Of a stretch of DNA of 64,000 nucleotides, positions 36,274 through 49,261 are shown piece after piece. Each line of letters begins with the position of its first letter. Within the stretch, counting starts at the first letter, position 1. Position numbers and translations under genes: made by a program. Origin of the DNA: Acanthosoma haemorrhoidale (lineage: Eukaryota > Arthropoda > Insecta > Hemiptera > Acanthosomatidae); the NCBI GenBank assembly GCA_930367205.1, contig OV884011.1, positions 136,623,437 to 136,687,436 of the forward strand, written 5' to 3'. The notes under the pieces are model-generated. The model was not told the origin of the DNA, did not search any database, and saw nothing but the letters and a program-made list of their open reading frames with translations.

Positions 36274-38531
36274 CTGCAACAGTGAGAAACAATAAAGTCA
36301 TGTAAGCAGTATTGAAGAAGGTTCAGGCGCACATTGTGTTTGAAGTGATTCTGAATAGATGTAAGCCAATTGCCAACTGCAATGGCGCTTTTGACATTCA
36401 ATAAACTTCACTAAAGGGAAAGTTGAAGGGAAGAAACAATTAAAGTGCGGCTTATCGATCGTTGAAACAGAATAGCGAGGGTTAATTGGATTCGGGGCAG
36501 CCCGAGATTACAGCGGAGATTGTTCAAAATAAAGATCATCTCATCACTACTGGTCAGGACTCAGATGTCTGAAAATTAAACCCGGAACGCTTCACAATTA
36601 TCCAGTGTAATCAACAGAAAACAATTTTAACAAGTACCGAAAAAGCCTTTATTGGACGAAAGTTCTATTAGTTAAGACTGGTGTAATTTAATTAATCTTT
36701 GACGTATTATTTTTGCCTTAGTCCAGTCTTTACTTTTATATTTTTATTCAAGGATATTGCTAATGAAACAGAACAGAAAAAATTAGTACTGGTGACATGA
36801 ATTGTGGACTCTTTATTCCCTTGAACTACTCCAATGCCTCTTGATGCACCTTTTTTTCTAAGATCACAGGGGTGACACACCTTTATTTGTATTGACTTAA
36901 GTGTTGATCACATAAGTTGTTCTGGAAAAATAAAAACGGACCCATGGTAGATAAACACTAAACTGCTGGTCAAGTGGAGTTCCACATCTCTGCACGACAC
37001 TATCCAGCTAATAGAATTTTTATTACCGTCCCAACCATAAAGAACAGTTTACTGTTTTACAAAAACGCGTTTTAGCAGTCTAATTAGTTTTCCAGTCACG
37101 AAGTAAGGTATAAGCTACATATAGTGCGTAAGGAAATTTATTTATCAAAATCACAATTTATCACACTGGTCTTTCTATTTATGTCTACTTTATGAAAGTA
37201 TCTACTTAATAATATAATTCTTAATCGTTATATTTTATTTTTCCAATGGAATTCTATTTGAGGGTACACTATCAAATGCAATAATATAGATCACCTTATA
37301 TAGATAGATAGAAAATAACCACCTTGACTTTTTCCTAGGGCAGTTGGTAAATTCAATTTCGGGAGGCATGCCATACATGTTACGAAGAAGTTGGATTTTT
37401 ACAAGTTGCCACCCTATTCTCAAATAAACGGTACAGTGAATGATAATTTTATGAAATAAAATCACCTCTTCGTGTGTGATTCAAAACCCAACATGCAGAC
37501 GTCCAACCCAAAACATGGTCGGTATTTGTATTGTTCTTTACTCATTGAATCGACCTTAACAGCAGTAATTTTCTTTTTAACTGCAAACAGTTTTGAATAT
37601 GAGCGCCTCAAATACCTGTATGTACTGCTTTTTATTTATTCTTCCTTATACATTGTATCTTATGTACAAGTTTCCTATGAGATAAACAACTAAAGTATAG
37701 CATCTTAGTTAACGTTGTTTTAGAAATACGAGAATCCGGAAATTACTTGAAACTAAATCGGCTAAGATCTACATGTCGGAAGGATATAGGTTTTCCTATT
37801 TTACACTGGACATTACTTCCATCAAGATGCCCGAACTTCTTTCCAACTACTCACCGAAGGTACTTCATTTCAACTGCGGGCAAACTACTTGATTGTCTAT
37901 CCAAACTGGACCACAAGCTCTGTGCCATATAGCAGAGCTAGTAGGTTCCCGACCTTTAATATTTCGAGTTTGATGTCTCTATGAACCTCTTTTTAAAAAA
38001 CTAGGTGGCACAAAATTTCGTAATGGATCTATCAATACAGTTTCTAAAAAAATAAAGATGCGTTGTTTAGGAAGTAGAAGGCTTATTTAGAAATAAATGA
38101 CATATATGTGCATAACTATACAAATGTAATTACGCCCATATTATGGTAAAATGAAGGATATGGTCGCTGCTAAATGAGTATCCAATACGAACATATAAAA
38201 ACCTTCTCTATGTTTACAAAGGGTTGCTTTTTTTTTTCTTTATGCTATATTGGGGAAAACTATATAATTTTGTGCAACCTGCCGGGGTTACATAGAGAAT
38301 AATTAAAACCACCATACAAATTTCCTAATTTTCAGCAAAGTTAGCGATAAAACAACTTTTTAATTTTCTACTTCGTACTTCAGTCAATAACGATATAGAT
38401 CACCTTACTGGTTCTGTAATAACTATAAATAACCCAATACATTTCAAAAAGAAAACCGCTTGCTTTTAAAAAGAAACAGTTAATACAAAGATCAATAGAC
38501 TAGGCTTTTTTTTCTCATTATTCAAATGCTT
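36274..38531. other. Non-coding DNA, probably intron
   Basis: The first 300 bp upstream of the Ig exon are GC-richer than the rest. Beyond that the DNA is AT-rich. Frames at 37235-37465, 37472-37693 and 37747-37932 carry no recognisable domain. Confidence 0.5.
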
Positions 38532-38814
38532 GTAATTGAGATAAATGTTATCATTCACACCATATTTACAACATCAATCACTCGCTCATTCATACAATAT
38601 TTACAAACAGCCCAGAGGTCCCCCAAGTCCACATGATTGTCACCTCCCTCACATGCGAAGGAGGCAGCGGAGTCTTGGGAAGTCCCCCACGCTCCTAAGT
38701 CAGCCACGTCACTGGATAAGAGCCAGCGGAGGCTGACCAAGAGCGCGAGAACCACAGACGCTCAGGACATGATTAGAGAAATTGGCCATTGCCAGGACTC
38801 CCACTAACACTTAG

Positions 38815-41316
38815 CTATAGCAGGTCACGAGGCCACTGATCACGTTTTAATCTCCGAGGAGGATTATAGGGATGAGTGGTGCAGTGCAATGACTGTGCTA
38901 GGGAATTAGGGTGGTTGGATAGGTTACTATGGAATTTTATGAACTTGGAAGGGATGAGTTCAAGAATATAGGGTATATTCAGATCATTGTGAAGGGTTTT
39001 GTTGCTGACGTAATAAGGGGCATTTACTATTGTTCTCAGGACTTTTGATTGAAAGGATTGGATTCGCTTGATGTTCGGATGCGCTGTCCCCCATAGCTCT
39101 ATGTCCAGATTGGTTAAAGTATAAGTTTGTAAATAAGTAGTTTATTTTCTATTGAGAGATGGGACGTCCTTCGAAGTAGTCTGTACAGTAGTCCAAAGCG
39201 TCTGTTTAGTTCTTGTCTTTTTAGCCTCGTGTGTGGGTTCCATGTAAGTCTTTTGTCGAGATGGAAGCCTAAATACCTTACTGTCTCAGACACGGGGAGA
39301 GGAATCGAATTGAAAAATACTAGCGGACAGGACTTGGTGCAGATAGTGAAGGTTATGTGGGAGCATTTTGCTTCATTGACCTTGATGCGCCATTGGTTGC
39401 AGCAATACTCAATTTCATCAAGGTGTTTTTGAAGGTGTTGGGATGCTATATCAGGGTCTGAATGGGTTGGCAAATGTTGCAAAAAAGGTATTGGTGGTGG
39501 AGGGGACATCAGCGGTGTATAGATTATAGAGGATGGGACACAGGACGCTGTCCTGTGGAACTCCTGCTTTTATGGGATAGTAGTTAGAATATTCTAAACC
39601 ATAGCGGACTTTAAAGAAACGGTTTGAAAGGTAGGTAATCAAGAGCAGTGGAATGTCGTTGGCGGAAACCAAACTGGTGAGTAGGATAAAGGTTTTTGGA
39701 TTCAATAATTGGAAGTTGGCGTTTTAATAGGAGTTTTTCAAATAATTTTGAGAGTATAGGGAGTAGGCTAATTGGACGGTAAGATGAGGCGTCATTGGGT
39801 GGTTTACCGGGTTTGGCGAATTGGACTATAATGGAGTGTTTCCTAATGAGAGGAAAATGCGTCGTTCGGATAATGCAGTTATAAAGGTAGGTTAGGAAGA
39901 TTATGGCTTTAGGAGGAAGATGTTGAAGAATTCGTGGAGTAAGGAGATCATATACTGGAGATTTTCGATAAGGTAATTTTTTCAGAAGATATTTAACCTC
40001 AGAGGGTTTAACGGCTTTTGTTTGTAGTGAGAGAGGCATAGGTAAAGTGAGGAAATCTTCAACAGTTGAGCGATGAGTATTGTTTTGAGGAGTAAGGTGA
40101 GGAGTAAAAGTACGGGAAAGATGCAGTACGAATCCTTCCGCCCTCTCACCATCCGAAGCAGCCCAGGACCCATCATCACAACGGATTGGGTGTGAAACAG
40201 GATGATGTTTTAGGATTTTCTTAGTTAGATTCCACAAGGAGTTGTCCCTGGTAGACAGAGAGGAGAGGTAGGAATTAAAAGAATTGGAACGGAAGGACGC
40301 CAATTGACTCTTTACTAACCAGCAGTACTGATTGTATGAGCGAAGATCAGCAGGAAGTCGGGATCTTTGCCACACTGTTCTCGAGTGGCGTTTGGATTGG
40401 ATTAGGACTATGAGATACTGAGGTAAATGATTTTGATTGTGATTTTTTAGATGACGGTGGGGTGACGATGCCTCCCAGGCCGACAGCTGGATCAGAGTAG
40501 TGAAGGAATGCACTGCATCATCTAGGTCTTGGGATGTTTTCAGGGGTACTTTAAGGTCTACAGAGTCTATGAGAATCTGGCAAAAGTGGTCCCAATCAAC
40601 TGGGCCCCTGATAAATGAAGGAGGTGGCAGTTTGTGGATAGGTCTTACGATAATTGTTAATAATAAAGGGCTATGATCGGAGGAGAGGTCATCGAAGCAC
40701 GTGAGTGAATAGTTTAGTGTTCCCAAATTATTGTAAAAGAAAAAGTCTAGGAGATCTGGATTTTGGTTGGGATCTGATGGCCAATAGGTGACTGTGTCAG
40801 GAGAGATAGTGGAGCAATGTTTCCTCGTGAGTGCAGACAGCAAAGCACGTCCTCGTGAATTTGTGGATCTTGAGCCCCAATGTTGATGCTTTGCGTTAAA
40901 GTTCCCACCCACAAGAAAACAATGTCCAATGGAGTCTAAAAAGGAGGTGGATTGGGAATCGGAAATGGATTTATTGGGAGGGCAGTAAACTGATGCTAGA
41001 GTAAGGGGGGAAGGGAAGGTGCTGATTGGCACTGCAGTGGACGGAAGGAAATCATGTGCTACCAAAGGAACTATGTGATGGGAAATGGAGTTAGGGCAAT
41101 GACAGCGGTGCCTGCATGTGCTCTTTCATCTGGGTGATGAGTTCGATAAGTCTGGTACTGACGAACTTTAAAAGGTCGCTTACTCGTAACTCTTGTTTCA
41201 GTAATGAGAGATACGTGGATGTTCTTGCCATGGAGTAGTGCTGTCAGTTCGTTAGTGTGGGTGCGAACGCCATTCGCATTCCAAAGGAGAATGGATAAGG
41301 AGCCGGAAAAATCCAC
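38815..41316 (-). pseudogene. Jockey ORF2 pseudogene: endonuclease and RT
   Basis: ORF2 begins two bases after the ORF1 stop, with GTG where an ATG is expected. The endonuclease domain reads ILLWNANGVRTHTNELTALL, SLITETRVTS, GGNFNAKHQHWGSR and LSSDHSPLLLT. The usual Asp of the GDFN motif is Asn here. A frameshift near 41070 splits the domain. RT fingers follow (ASSYRPISLLPILSKLFEKL, HQFGFRQRHSTA). Motif A and its surroundings are then deleted near 39650, motif B survives as AGVPQDSVL, and the DD of motif C is lost: the frame reads FATFANPF where the copy at 34278 reads FADD. The C-terminus (TVRYLGFHLDKRLTWNPH, NAPYYVSNKTL) is recognisable. RT-dead. Confidence 0.9.
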
Positions 41317-43320
41317 TTAGGGGTTTTGTTTAATGGGGGTGAGGTAGGTGACAAGATTTGTAAGAAGGGAAATGAGAGGGGTTATTAGGGTTCTGAACTC
41401 TGAGAGGAATGACATTAATAGACTAGTGAGGTCTGAGGAGCTTGAAGGTGGAGGAATATGCGAGATGTGTGGTGAAGGCTGGGATTGAGTTTGCTGGTTG
41501 CTGGGATGAACAGAGTACTTGGGAAAAAGAACTTGCGGAGGAAGAGGGGGCAATGCCTTTGACTGCACTCTGTTCCGAACGGCATCAGCAAAAGAGACTG
41601 AAGGCCTCAAACTTCTGGTGGGGGCGCTTCTTGGGCTACCTGTTGCTGGCTTTTCTTCTTCTGGACGCCAACGTTATTTGCTCCTGGACTTCAGAATTCT
41701 ATAAGCCTCACAGCCTTTATAGTTGGCCGGGTGGCCTTGCTGAAAGAGCACGCATACATCAGGTGATTTTAGGGGCTTCTTGCACAGTTCACTTTTGTGC
41801 TGCCGACTGCACTTTACGCACCTGGGAGGGTGGTAGCAGTATGATTTTATGTGCCCATATGCTTGGCAATTATGGCATTGAGCTATATCGCGTTTCGGGT
41901 AAGGCTTTTTGACCTGTACTCTTGTGTAATACAAGTGGGTAACCTCTAGATTTTTCCACTCCAGGTGTTCGCTCTAGATCCACAAAGAATAAGGGCAGTG
42001 GTGTCTTGATGCTTGCATTATTTTCTTGTCTTTCCTCATGGAGAACATTCGTGATTTGGAGAACCTTGTATCCTACGCTTAAGAGCTCCTTCTCTATCTC
42101 GTCCGCTGGTGTAGTCGGATGCCGGTTTCTAATCACTACCCGCAGCGATCTTTCTTGTTTTAGTTGGTATGTATGAAAGTCGGCCTTAGTTTCTTCTAAG
42201 TATTTGATTATTGTCCGGAGATACTTTTGTGTCCCGGGACCGATTGAGGCAAGTGTATTTCCCTGTACCTACAATTTTATTCAGTTGGATGCATAGTAAT
42301 TTAATATTAATGATGTTACGTACGAATATCGCTGGTGGCTTGGGCTGTGTGGGGTTTTGTGTAGAGTCCATGTCCTCTATTTCGATTCTATTTTTCAACA
42401 CCTAGTAACTGAAAGCCCATTTTAACGGGCGTGAAAAATGAAGACTCATTAGTTGTTGTTGCTGTTTGTTTTGACGTGCTTGGTTGTGATGGTATTTCTT
42501 CCATAGAGCTGCTGGGAGCTGAAGAATTTAAAGGGGCTGTAGCAACCGCTAACTATATATGTAAATTACCCTACACTCTGGTTCATAATGTATTATAATA
42601 TAATGTAAATCTTGTAAGCTTCTTTGGAATAAATCAGGGTCGCGGCACGTAGTAGGAACAGGCAGACATACGGACACCGACAGACGGTAATAAATCATAG
42701 AGAGGTCGGAAGTCGTAGACAAGCAACTCAAAGGGTACGGCTATAAACCTACGAGAATTAGCCACCTGACTGCCATAAAACACACCCTTTTTTATCCCAA
42801 CGGCCATATAACAAAGTGGTCACCACTTATCATAAAACATGCCCCTGTCAGCAACTGCACCTCTCGCGAGGGAGGGGAGATGATATAAAAAGGTCAGGAA
42901 ATAAGGAGTAAACCCTACTCTTTCCCTGCTGTCCTATGAGTCACCACGCTGTCTAACAGTCTTCAGCTCACCTGCTGCCTCAGTCTACTACACTGCCGTG
43001 CCCCGTTTGAACTCTGAACCGGTATTATCTTTTATGCTACCTCTCTACCTTTCTCTTTTGAACATAGTGTCTTGTCGGGACACATTCCTATCAATAAATG
43101 GAGTCAGATCTTAAAATGCCGACAAGGAACAATGGTCCATGTTATAAACTACATCAATCCGCACTTGTCACCAGGGCTAGAGTGATCAGGCACTCTCCTA
43201 GTGACACGCCCCGACAGGGGCTATGTTTCGATTAGATCGCCGCGGCTTAGGCTTGACCGGCGACGGAGTGGGGGTAGGTTCCAACGACCTTGTGCGTTTT
43301 TTCTTATTTTCTGCTGACAT
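41317..43320 (-). pseudogene. Jockey ORF1 (gag-like) pseudogene, split by an LTR
   Basis: The start is the ATG at 43320-43318 (MSAENKKKRTRSLEP). The frame runs to the LTR at 43216 and continues in phase beyond it at 42537 (NSSAPSSSMEEIPS), which shows the insertion came later. After a frameshift near 42400 the RNA-binding part appears (VIRNRHPTTPADEIEKELL, LPLFFVDLE). Zinc knuckles follow: CHNCQAYGHIKSYC and CVKCSRQHKSELC are complete, but the third reads CVLF where CxxC is expected. A Ser/Pro-rich tail with SLLMSFLSEFRTLITPL ends at 41317. ORF1 proteins package the element RNA. Confidence 0.88.
42533..43221 (+). mobile_element. Solo LTR, family A copy 2, inside Jockey ORF1
   Basis: The LTR is 42538-43216 (679 bp), starting TGTAGCAACCGC and ending CGCCCCGACA, with the 5-bp duplication GGGGC at 42533-42537 and 43217-43221. 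It has GATATAAAAAGG (TATA-like, 42892-42903), AACATAGTGTCTTGTCGGGA near 43062-43081 shared in diverged form with copy 1, and AATAAATGGAGTCAGATC as a poly(A) region near 43093. No internal region remains, so it is a solo LTR formed by recombination or gene conversion. Confidence 0.9.
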
Positions 43321-43600
43321 TAACTGCTGATAGAAACGCATGTTTCATTAGCAGTATTTTTCTGAATTTTCCAGTGTTTTATTTTTTATAAATAAAAAAT
43401 ATATGGCAAGTGGGAGCCGCGAACGCACGTAACTACGATGCTATGAGGGCTTTGCGGACTCCCCACTCTTATCTCTACTACAGCTGATCGGTAACCTCAC
43501 CAATATGGCCACCTTTTCTGTGTAATGTGAAGTGAATCTTGCGATTGGCAATCTAGTCCAAAGCTTCACTATCCACTCACCTGTAGACAGCTCTTCCGTG

Positions 43601-45066
43601 GACAGTTCACCCAGTAGTCAGTTGAGACGGTTTGACGAACTGGACACTTTCTATGAACGGTAACAAAGCAGTTGGTTTATAGAGCGATACGAAAACGATT
43701 TGCAGTGGTTTAGCGCAGGCGCAGTACTTCACGGTATAAATTTAAAAAAAATAAAGCAAAAATATTATTAATTATTTGTAGTGATATTGATCTTATTATT
43801 TTAATCAACAATTTTTGACGAAGCAAAAATATTTTGACAGTGACGAGGGTAAAACCTGAGTGCCCTGTTTTCCGGTTTCTTAGCTACTCGTGTACGAACA
43901 ATGGCCTTGTCAATTTAGAATCTCTTTGGATTTAATCTCCTATATTTCGAAACTTCAGATAGTTGAACTGTGGGGGCTACCATGTAGAGTGAGTTAGAAT
44001 TTTTGAAAGTTTTATTACCTGCGTTTTCTGTACTATGTGTTCTATGTATTCTCATCCTACCAGCTATAACAGCTATTAGCAAATAAAATATATTTTGAGG
44101 ATTTTTGCGATATGTATTAGGGTCTGGTGTTAAAGAGTAGGCAAGGTTCCATGAAATACGTGATACATATAGAATCTGGCATCCCCACTGAGATATGTGG
44201 CAGTTTTGCTGCGGATATCCGGTTTTGTTAATTTTATTTTATTATATTTTTGGCCTGTTTGTCTTATTTTCTGTTATGAGTCCCCTGTTTAAGCTAGATA
44301 TACGGAATTCGACGTAAAGGTCTTTTATTTTATACCACCCAAAACTAATCAGGATATTCAGCATTGTTGACCAAATACAGCCGTGACTTTGTAAACAGCC
44401 AGATTTACTTTCACCTACATTGATTGGGCACGTTAGCCAAGTGATAGCGGGAGCCAATAGATTCACTATCGCGGGGCAGACCAGAGAAGTCGCTTTGTCT
44501 TCATTTATCTTGCCGAAATACTGTTTCCCTCTAACGATACGTTCTACGATACGTTCTAACGATTCGCCAGCCCTAATGTACCTTTAATAATACAGCAGTC
44601 CTGCTGTACAGAGGAAAATGCAACTCCCTTATATTTATCTATCAGTCGCTTCAGTCCCTCTGGCTCTTTCAATATCCTTTAAAAAACTGGTGGATTTACG
44701 TTAGTAATTTATTGTTTAAGCCAAATAACAGTATATTAAGTGTGCGAATATATGATCACTGAACTGAAAAGTGATTTTTATTTTTTTAAACTTTTCGAAG
44801 GGCGCACTTCTGCCAACAGTACCGGGTATCTCACAGATAAACATGGAACAATTTCCCTATGGATTTGCTGTAAATTAAAATTGATATTAGTCAAAATTAT
44901 GTGATACCGTTTGTTACTTGTACACATGCCCAACAAAAATGTCCACACGTTCATTTAACTATTTTATGTAATACTTTAAGAACTTATTTACGAATGTAAC
45001 CAAAAAAAAGACAACAGAGCTCCGAGGAATTTGGAGGGTTTGAACTTTTCCGTGGCTCATATAGGC
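43601..45066. other. Non-coding DNA
   Basis: No gene is recognised. The minus-strand frame at 44242-44466 has no family signature. A short tandem duplication of ACGATACGTTCT lies at about 44536-44560. Confidence 0.5.
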
Positions 45067-45932
45067 TGTGTCAACTTCTTCACCACGGATAAATAGAAGT
45101 TCCCCTCTTCTCGGCCCAGAAAATATCCACTTAGGTTTCCATGTTATTATAATAATGAAAACCTGCAAAAGGTGTCAGTTAAGAGAGGGGAAAACAAGTG
45201 CACGAAACAACTGAAGTCCACTAGTGGGTGCAGCGGGGCTAGCCCACCTCTGTCCTGCCTGTATAAGGCCCAGATTTGGGGCTTTTTTCCTAGAATCTCG
45301 GAACCCGGCACCTGAAGTAAACACTGCTCTCTCTCTCTCTCTTTCTCTGCACTGGCGCTTGCTGCTCTGCTCGAACCACGGATTTCTTATTCAACTACCT
45401 CTGCATCTCTCTTTCCTAACCTCACTATGTTTTAGTCCGGAGTTGTCAGACCCCACACCTTCCCAATAGGATTCTCTGCCTCCCGTCTCGCTAAAACTAT
45501 CACTTCCTTGGAAGAGATCTCTTTCTTGCGGACGACAGTCTCTGGGGCCTTACAAACGTTACCTAGTAGCGTCTCCCCCAGCGAATCAGTTTGCCTCTCT
45601 CCGGTTCACACTCGCCTTTGGGATCCGGACGGTTTTCGCCTACCTATAAATACCGAGTGAATTTGTGGTCATTCTAAGACCACATAAACTACTATATGTA
45701 GTATGTACTACTATATCTTCTCTTGAAGATTGTGCACTGTTAGGGTACACCTTCTAACATCTGATGGAGTCAGATCAATACGAATAAAACTACCATCCAA
45801 CTAAGCTGCCAGCAAAGGTCAAACATCACAGGTCCACCCATTTTAACTCTTTCTTGACCCTTGCAGGACAGTGGCCGGGTCGTTGAGACCCAAGCCCGCG
45901 GCGTGCGTCCTCCCCCTGGGGGCAACCCGACA
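45067..45932 (+). mobile_element. Family A LTR, copy 3
   Basis: About 866 bp, aligned with copy 1 from AAGTTCCCCTCTTCTCGG near the start, through the TATA-like CTGTATAAGGCC (near 45259), CTGCACTGGCGCTTGCTGCT, GTTGTCAGACCCCACACCTT, TTTGGGATCCGGACGGTTTT and TCTGATGGAGTCAGATC, to the terminus ACCCGACA. ATATA follows it at 45933-45937, and ATATA also lies 3 bases before the apparent TGTGTC start. The duplication is thus likely but not clean. No internal region is found. Confidence 0.75.
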
Positions 45933-47354
45933 ATATATATTATGCGAGAATTATTATTTATTTATTGAGTTATTTTACTTTTACTACTCAAACCCTTATT
46001 ATTAGTCTTGCCATAATTAGCATATTACTTATTTAAAAAAAAGTCTATGCAAAGATTATCGAAAAACAAAATATTCGGGAAAATGATATTAAAAGATTTA
46101 CCATCAAAACGAAAATTACATCGTTCTTCAAGCCCCGACGTTTAGGCCATCGATAGCATTTTGGGTCACGTAACATTACGGGTGAAATGTGTCAGTAATT
46201 TATTCAAGATCACCGCCAAATGACAGCTTTTAACATTAAAAAGTTACCCATTAGAAGAAAAATATGACATCTACCTAAATTGTACATAGCGGTGCTCGTG
46301 TACCCTAAGCAAAATATACTATCAGAAAATAGATATTGACCAAAAGTAAAAAAAAAGAAGAAAACCTGGGTTCCAGCTGGGAAAGACCGAACTTCAAAAA
46401 AACCTTAGGTAAAAAAGGACACCTCTCTACTGATCCTCAGTTTGAAGCTGATGAAATGTAATTTTTAAATGTTGAGAACAAAAAATCCCTACCTAGGAAG
46501 AGTAATGCAATTGAAAAATTTGAATCATAGCTGAAGTTTCACTCCAAACAGGTGTGGATGATAGTAAATGCCCCTCCTTATTCAACCCACCAGCCTAGCT
46601 AAAACTGTTATGCAACTCGCGTTTTATTAAAAAATAATAGTGATTAATGTTATTATTAATGGTACGTCCCGATTTATCGAATTAATTGGCTTTATTAGGG
46701 TGAAGGTTCATATATCATTTAAATCAAAACGTGTGCTTCATTAATCTTGATGTTATACCAACTTTGACAGCCAGTAATGGATAAAACTATAATTAAAATT
46801 AATAATACCTATGAATAAATGATTGACGGTGTACCAAAATTTAGCTTGATGGAATATTTTTTTATTAAAAACGTAATTATTTCACTTGAAACCATCACCA
46901 TTTTGACCAAATTTTTATCAAATGATTTTTAGTAGCATTAAAAATGTGTGAAGGTTGTGCCCTGAATTTGTTACCCACTATTGCAAATTTAGTTTTTTTT
47001 TCAATGTTTAAACCAAATAATTTTAATGCTACTACTGCATAAGTACATCAATACCAAGAGAAGTAAGAATACTTATTCACACTACTCAACTTCTGATTCG
47101 ACATGGATCTGTAAATTATTATTTACATAGGTCAACTGGACAGAAAAACCTAAATGTCCATGTGACAACAACAAAGTAATAAGACTTTTGAGCGAAAGCT
47201 GTTTTATTTACATAATAAGGCACTGAAGATTTTCAGAGGAGTTGCAAAAAGTTTACTACAACTGTACAACAACCATACAAAACACAACTGTAGAAAACAT
47301 ATCAGAAATAAAAATTATTGTTCAGTTTCCATTACGGTAACACACCTCCAATTA
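45933..47354. other. AT-rich non-coding DNA
   Basis: No gene and no clear left LTR for the degraded Gypsy to the right were found. Confidence 0.55.
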
Positions 47355-49261
47355 TCACCAATCCAGCAATATGTACACACCCAGACAGAGTGCATACTCC
47401 GATGACCCATTAAAAAAAGAAATTTCAATTTCACATGAACAAGGTATAAATCGGCAAACGAACAAAATATTTTTTGTATCCTTTATTATTATTTTGTCAG
47501 TTATACCAATAACGCTCGCGATTGTGTTGTTCATCCCCCACAAAACATATCTGCGCTTGAGGGTCTGTAGGGTTGCTTTGATCCCGCGGTGGTTCATTTT
47601 GCCCTGGAGAAAGGCAAGAGTAACCTCCTGTTGAGGTTCTTCTTGCCTGATTGTCTTCACCTGCAGGGTACACCAAGTGAGCGCGTAGTCGACCCCGATC
47701 CTCTCCAACCGACATAACCGTTTGATGCGGTCCCAAATAGTCGCATTGCCTACGTAAAGGTGGTGCCTCTTTCCTGGGGTTGACCATATCTTCACGATGT
47801 TACAACGGCCGTACTTGCCATACTCGGTCTTAAGCAGCCCTGAAGTCTTTGTGATCCAAATGATTTGGCGCTTCGTTTCATTGATTGTCTCCTCGATGTC
47901 TTTGATATCCGACGGCCGTTCTTCCGGGGAGCTTCAGTCTCCCGTGATATCTTATTTGTAGGTTTCCTCGGGTCGGTCTCGCGCTCCTTCTCCACCAGGT
48001 GATTATTCCTAGACGAATTGCTTAAGATGGTCCCGCCGGCTCTTGTTGGATGGCATCGACGACCATTGTACGGGACAGTTAATCTGCTACCACATTCTCT
48101 CGCCCTGGCTTGTATACGATGGACATCGTATACTGGCTAGGTAATTCCTTCCATCGGGTTATGCGCGCCGACGAATCCTTCTTCCTCCCCACTCATTGTA
48201 GGGGTAGATGTTCCGTTTGGACCCTAAATCGCCATCCGAACATGCACGGATGGAAGTGCTCTATCGCTCATACGATTTCTAGTACCTCCCGTTCAAGTGC
48301 GCTAATCCTGCTCTCGGGGTCCGTAAGGTGCCTGCTAGCATATGCGATCGGTCTCTCTCCTCCAACACGATCTTGTGAGAGTACCACCCCCAACGCTATT
48401 CACTGACGTCCATGGTAATGGTGAACGGGAGTGCTAAATTTGAGAAGGCGAAGATAGGCTCCCTCTGTAACCGTTCCATGCACCACCGAATGTTGTTTCC
48501 CATCTCTGGGGTGATGATGGCCTTCTGTCCCTTCCTGAGTAGATTATTGATCGGGACGAGGCATTCCACCATTTCCGGTACAAACCTTCGGCAATAGTTC
48601 AGCGATCCGAGAAGGCGCCGGATTCCTTTGACATCATTCGGAATGGTCATCCTCTGAATCGCCTCAACATTGCTCCGATCGGGTTGCACTCCCTCTCTTG
48701 TGATGATATGGCCCAAACATATTGTGCTTGGCCAACAAGCGATTTTGCCACCGATAAGTTCAGCCCGAATTTCCTGGTTCTTTGGAATACCTGTCTCAAG
48801 TGCTTTTGATGTTCTTCCTTGCTTCGGCTGAAAACTAGGTGATCGTCCATATATATCTGGCAGTAAGATTCCTCGATGGCTCTCAAGATTTCGTCCATTA
48901 ATCGTTGGAATGTTATCGGCGCATTCTTTAGCCTGAAAGGCATTCGTTCTGCTGTGCTGATCTCTTTTATGCATCCGTATTTGATGATATCCCGCCTTCA
49001 GATCGAGTGTGCTGAATATCGTTGATCCACATAGTCGGTCGAGAATATCCTCGAATCAAGGAATGGGGTATTTTTCGTCGACAGTATTCTCATTTAGTTT
49101 CCTGTAGTAGATGACTACTCGGTACTTTTCTTCTCCGACTACTCCTTTCTTTTTAACGGCCCACAGAGGGCTATTGTATGGAGATGTGCTGTCAACTACG
49201 ATTTCCTGCCTCTTCAAATCCTCTATCACCCCCCTGATATGCTGTCCTTGCCTTTTCTTCG
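47355..49261 (-). pseudogene. Gypsy-2 pol pseudogene: RT, RNase H, partial integrase
   Basis: From 49261 downward: RT N-terminal region (RRQGQHIRGVIEDLKRQ; TSPYNSPLWAVKKK; ENTVDEKYPIP followed by a stop near 49068), then TLDLKAGYHQIRM. A frameshift leads to MPFRLKNAPITFQRLM and the active site YMDDHLVFSRS (about 48855), with all catalytic Asp present. RNase H traces (DSSARITRWKE-like, YKPGRENVVAD-like) lie at 48070-48390 in broken frames. The linker (LYVGNATIWDRIKRL) and part of the integrase zinc-binding region (NHRGIKATLQTLKRRYVLWG) end near 47450, where family similarity stops. Multiple stops make it non-functional. Confidence 0.85.

Larger units (their letters stand above)
38532..43600 (-). 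mobile_element. Near full-length Jockey-family LINE, interrupted
   Basis: A minus-strand copy includes an apparent 5' UTR (from about 43600; outer edge uncertain), ORF1 (43320 to 41317), ORF2 (41316 to 38815) and most of the 3' UTR. The last 50 or so bases of the 3' end found in sister copies are missing at 38532. A 679-bp solo LTR plus 5-bp duplication interrupts ORF1. The putative 5' UTR contains TACAG/GTGAGT, a donor-like string on the minus strand near 43581. Without the LTR the element is about 4.3 kb, normal for Jockey. Confidence 0.9.

Noticed and set aside
45224..45469. 81-codon frame with a Leu/Ser run
   Set aside because: It falls in the CT-rich leader of a family A LTR. The repeated CT tract explains the frame.
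47371..47634. Plus-strand 87-codon frame with hydrophobic stretch
   Set aside because: It lies antisense to Gypsy-2 integrase sequence, and the membrane-like run is probably chance.
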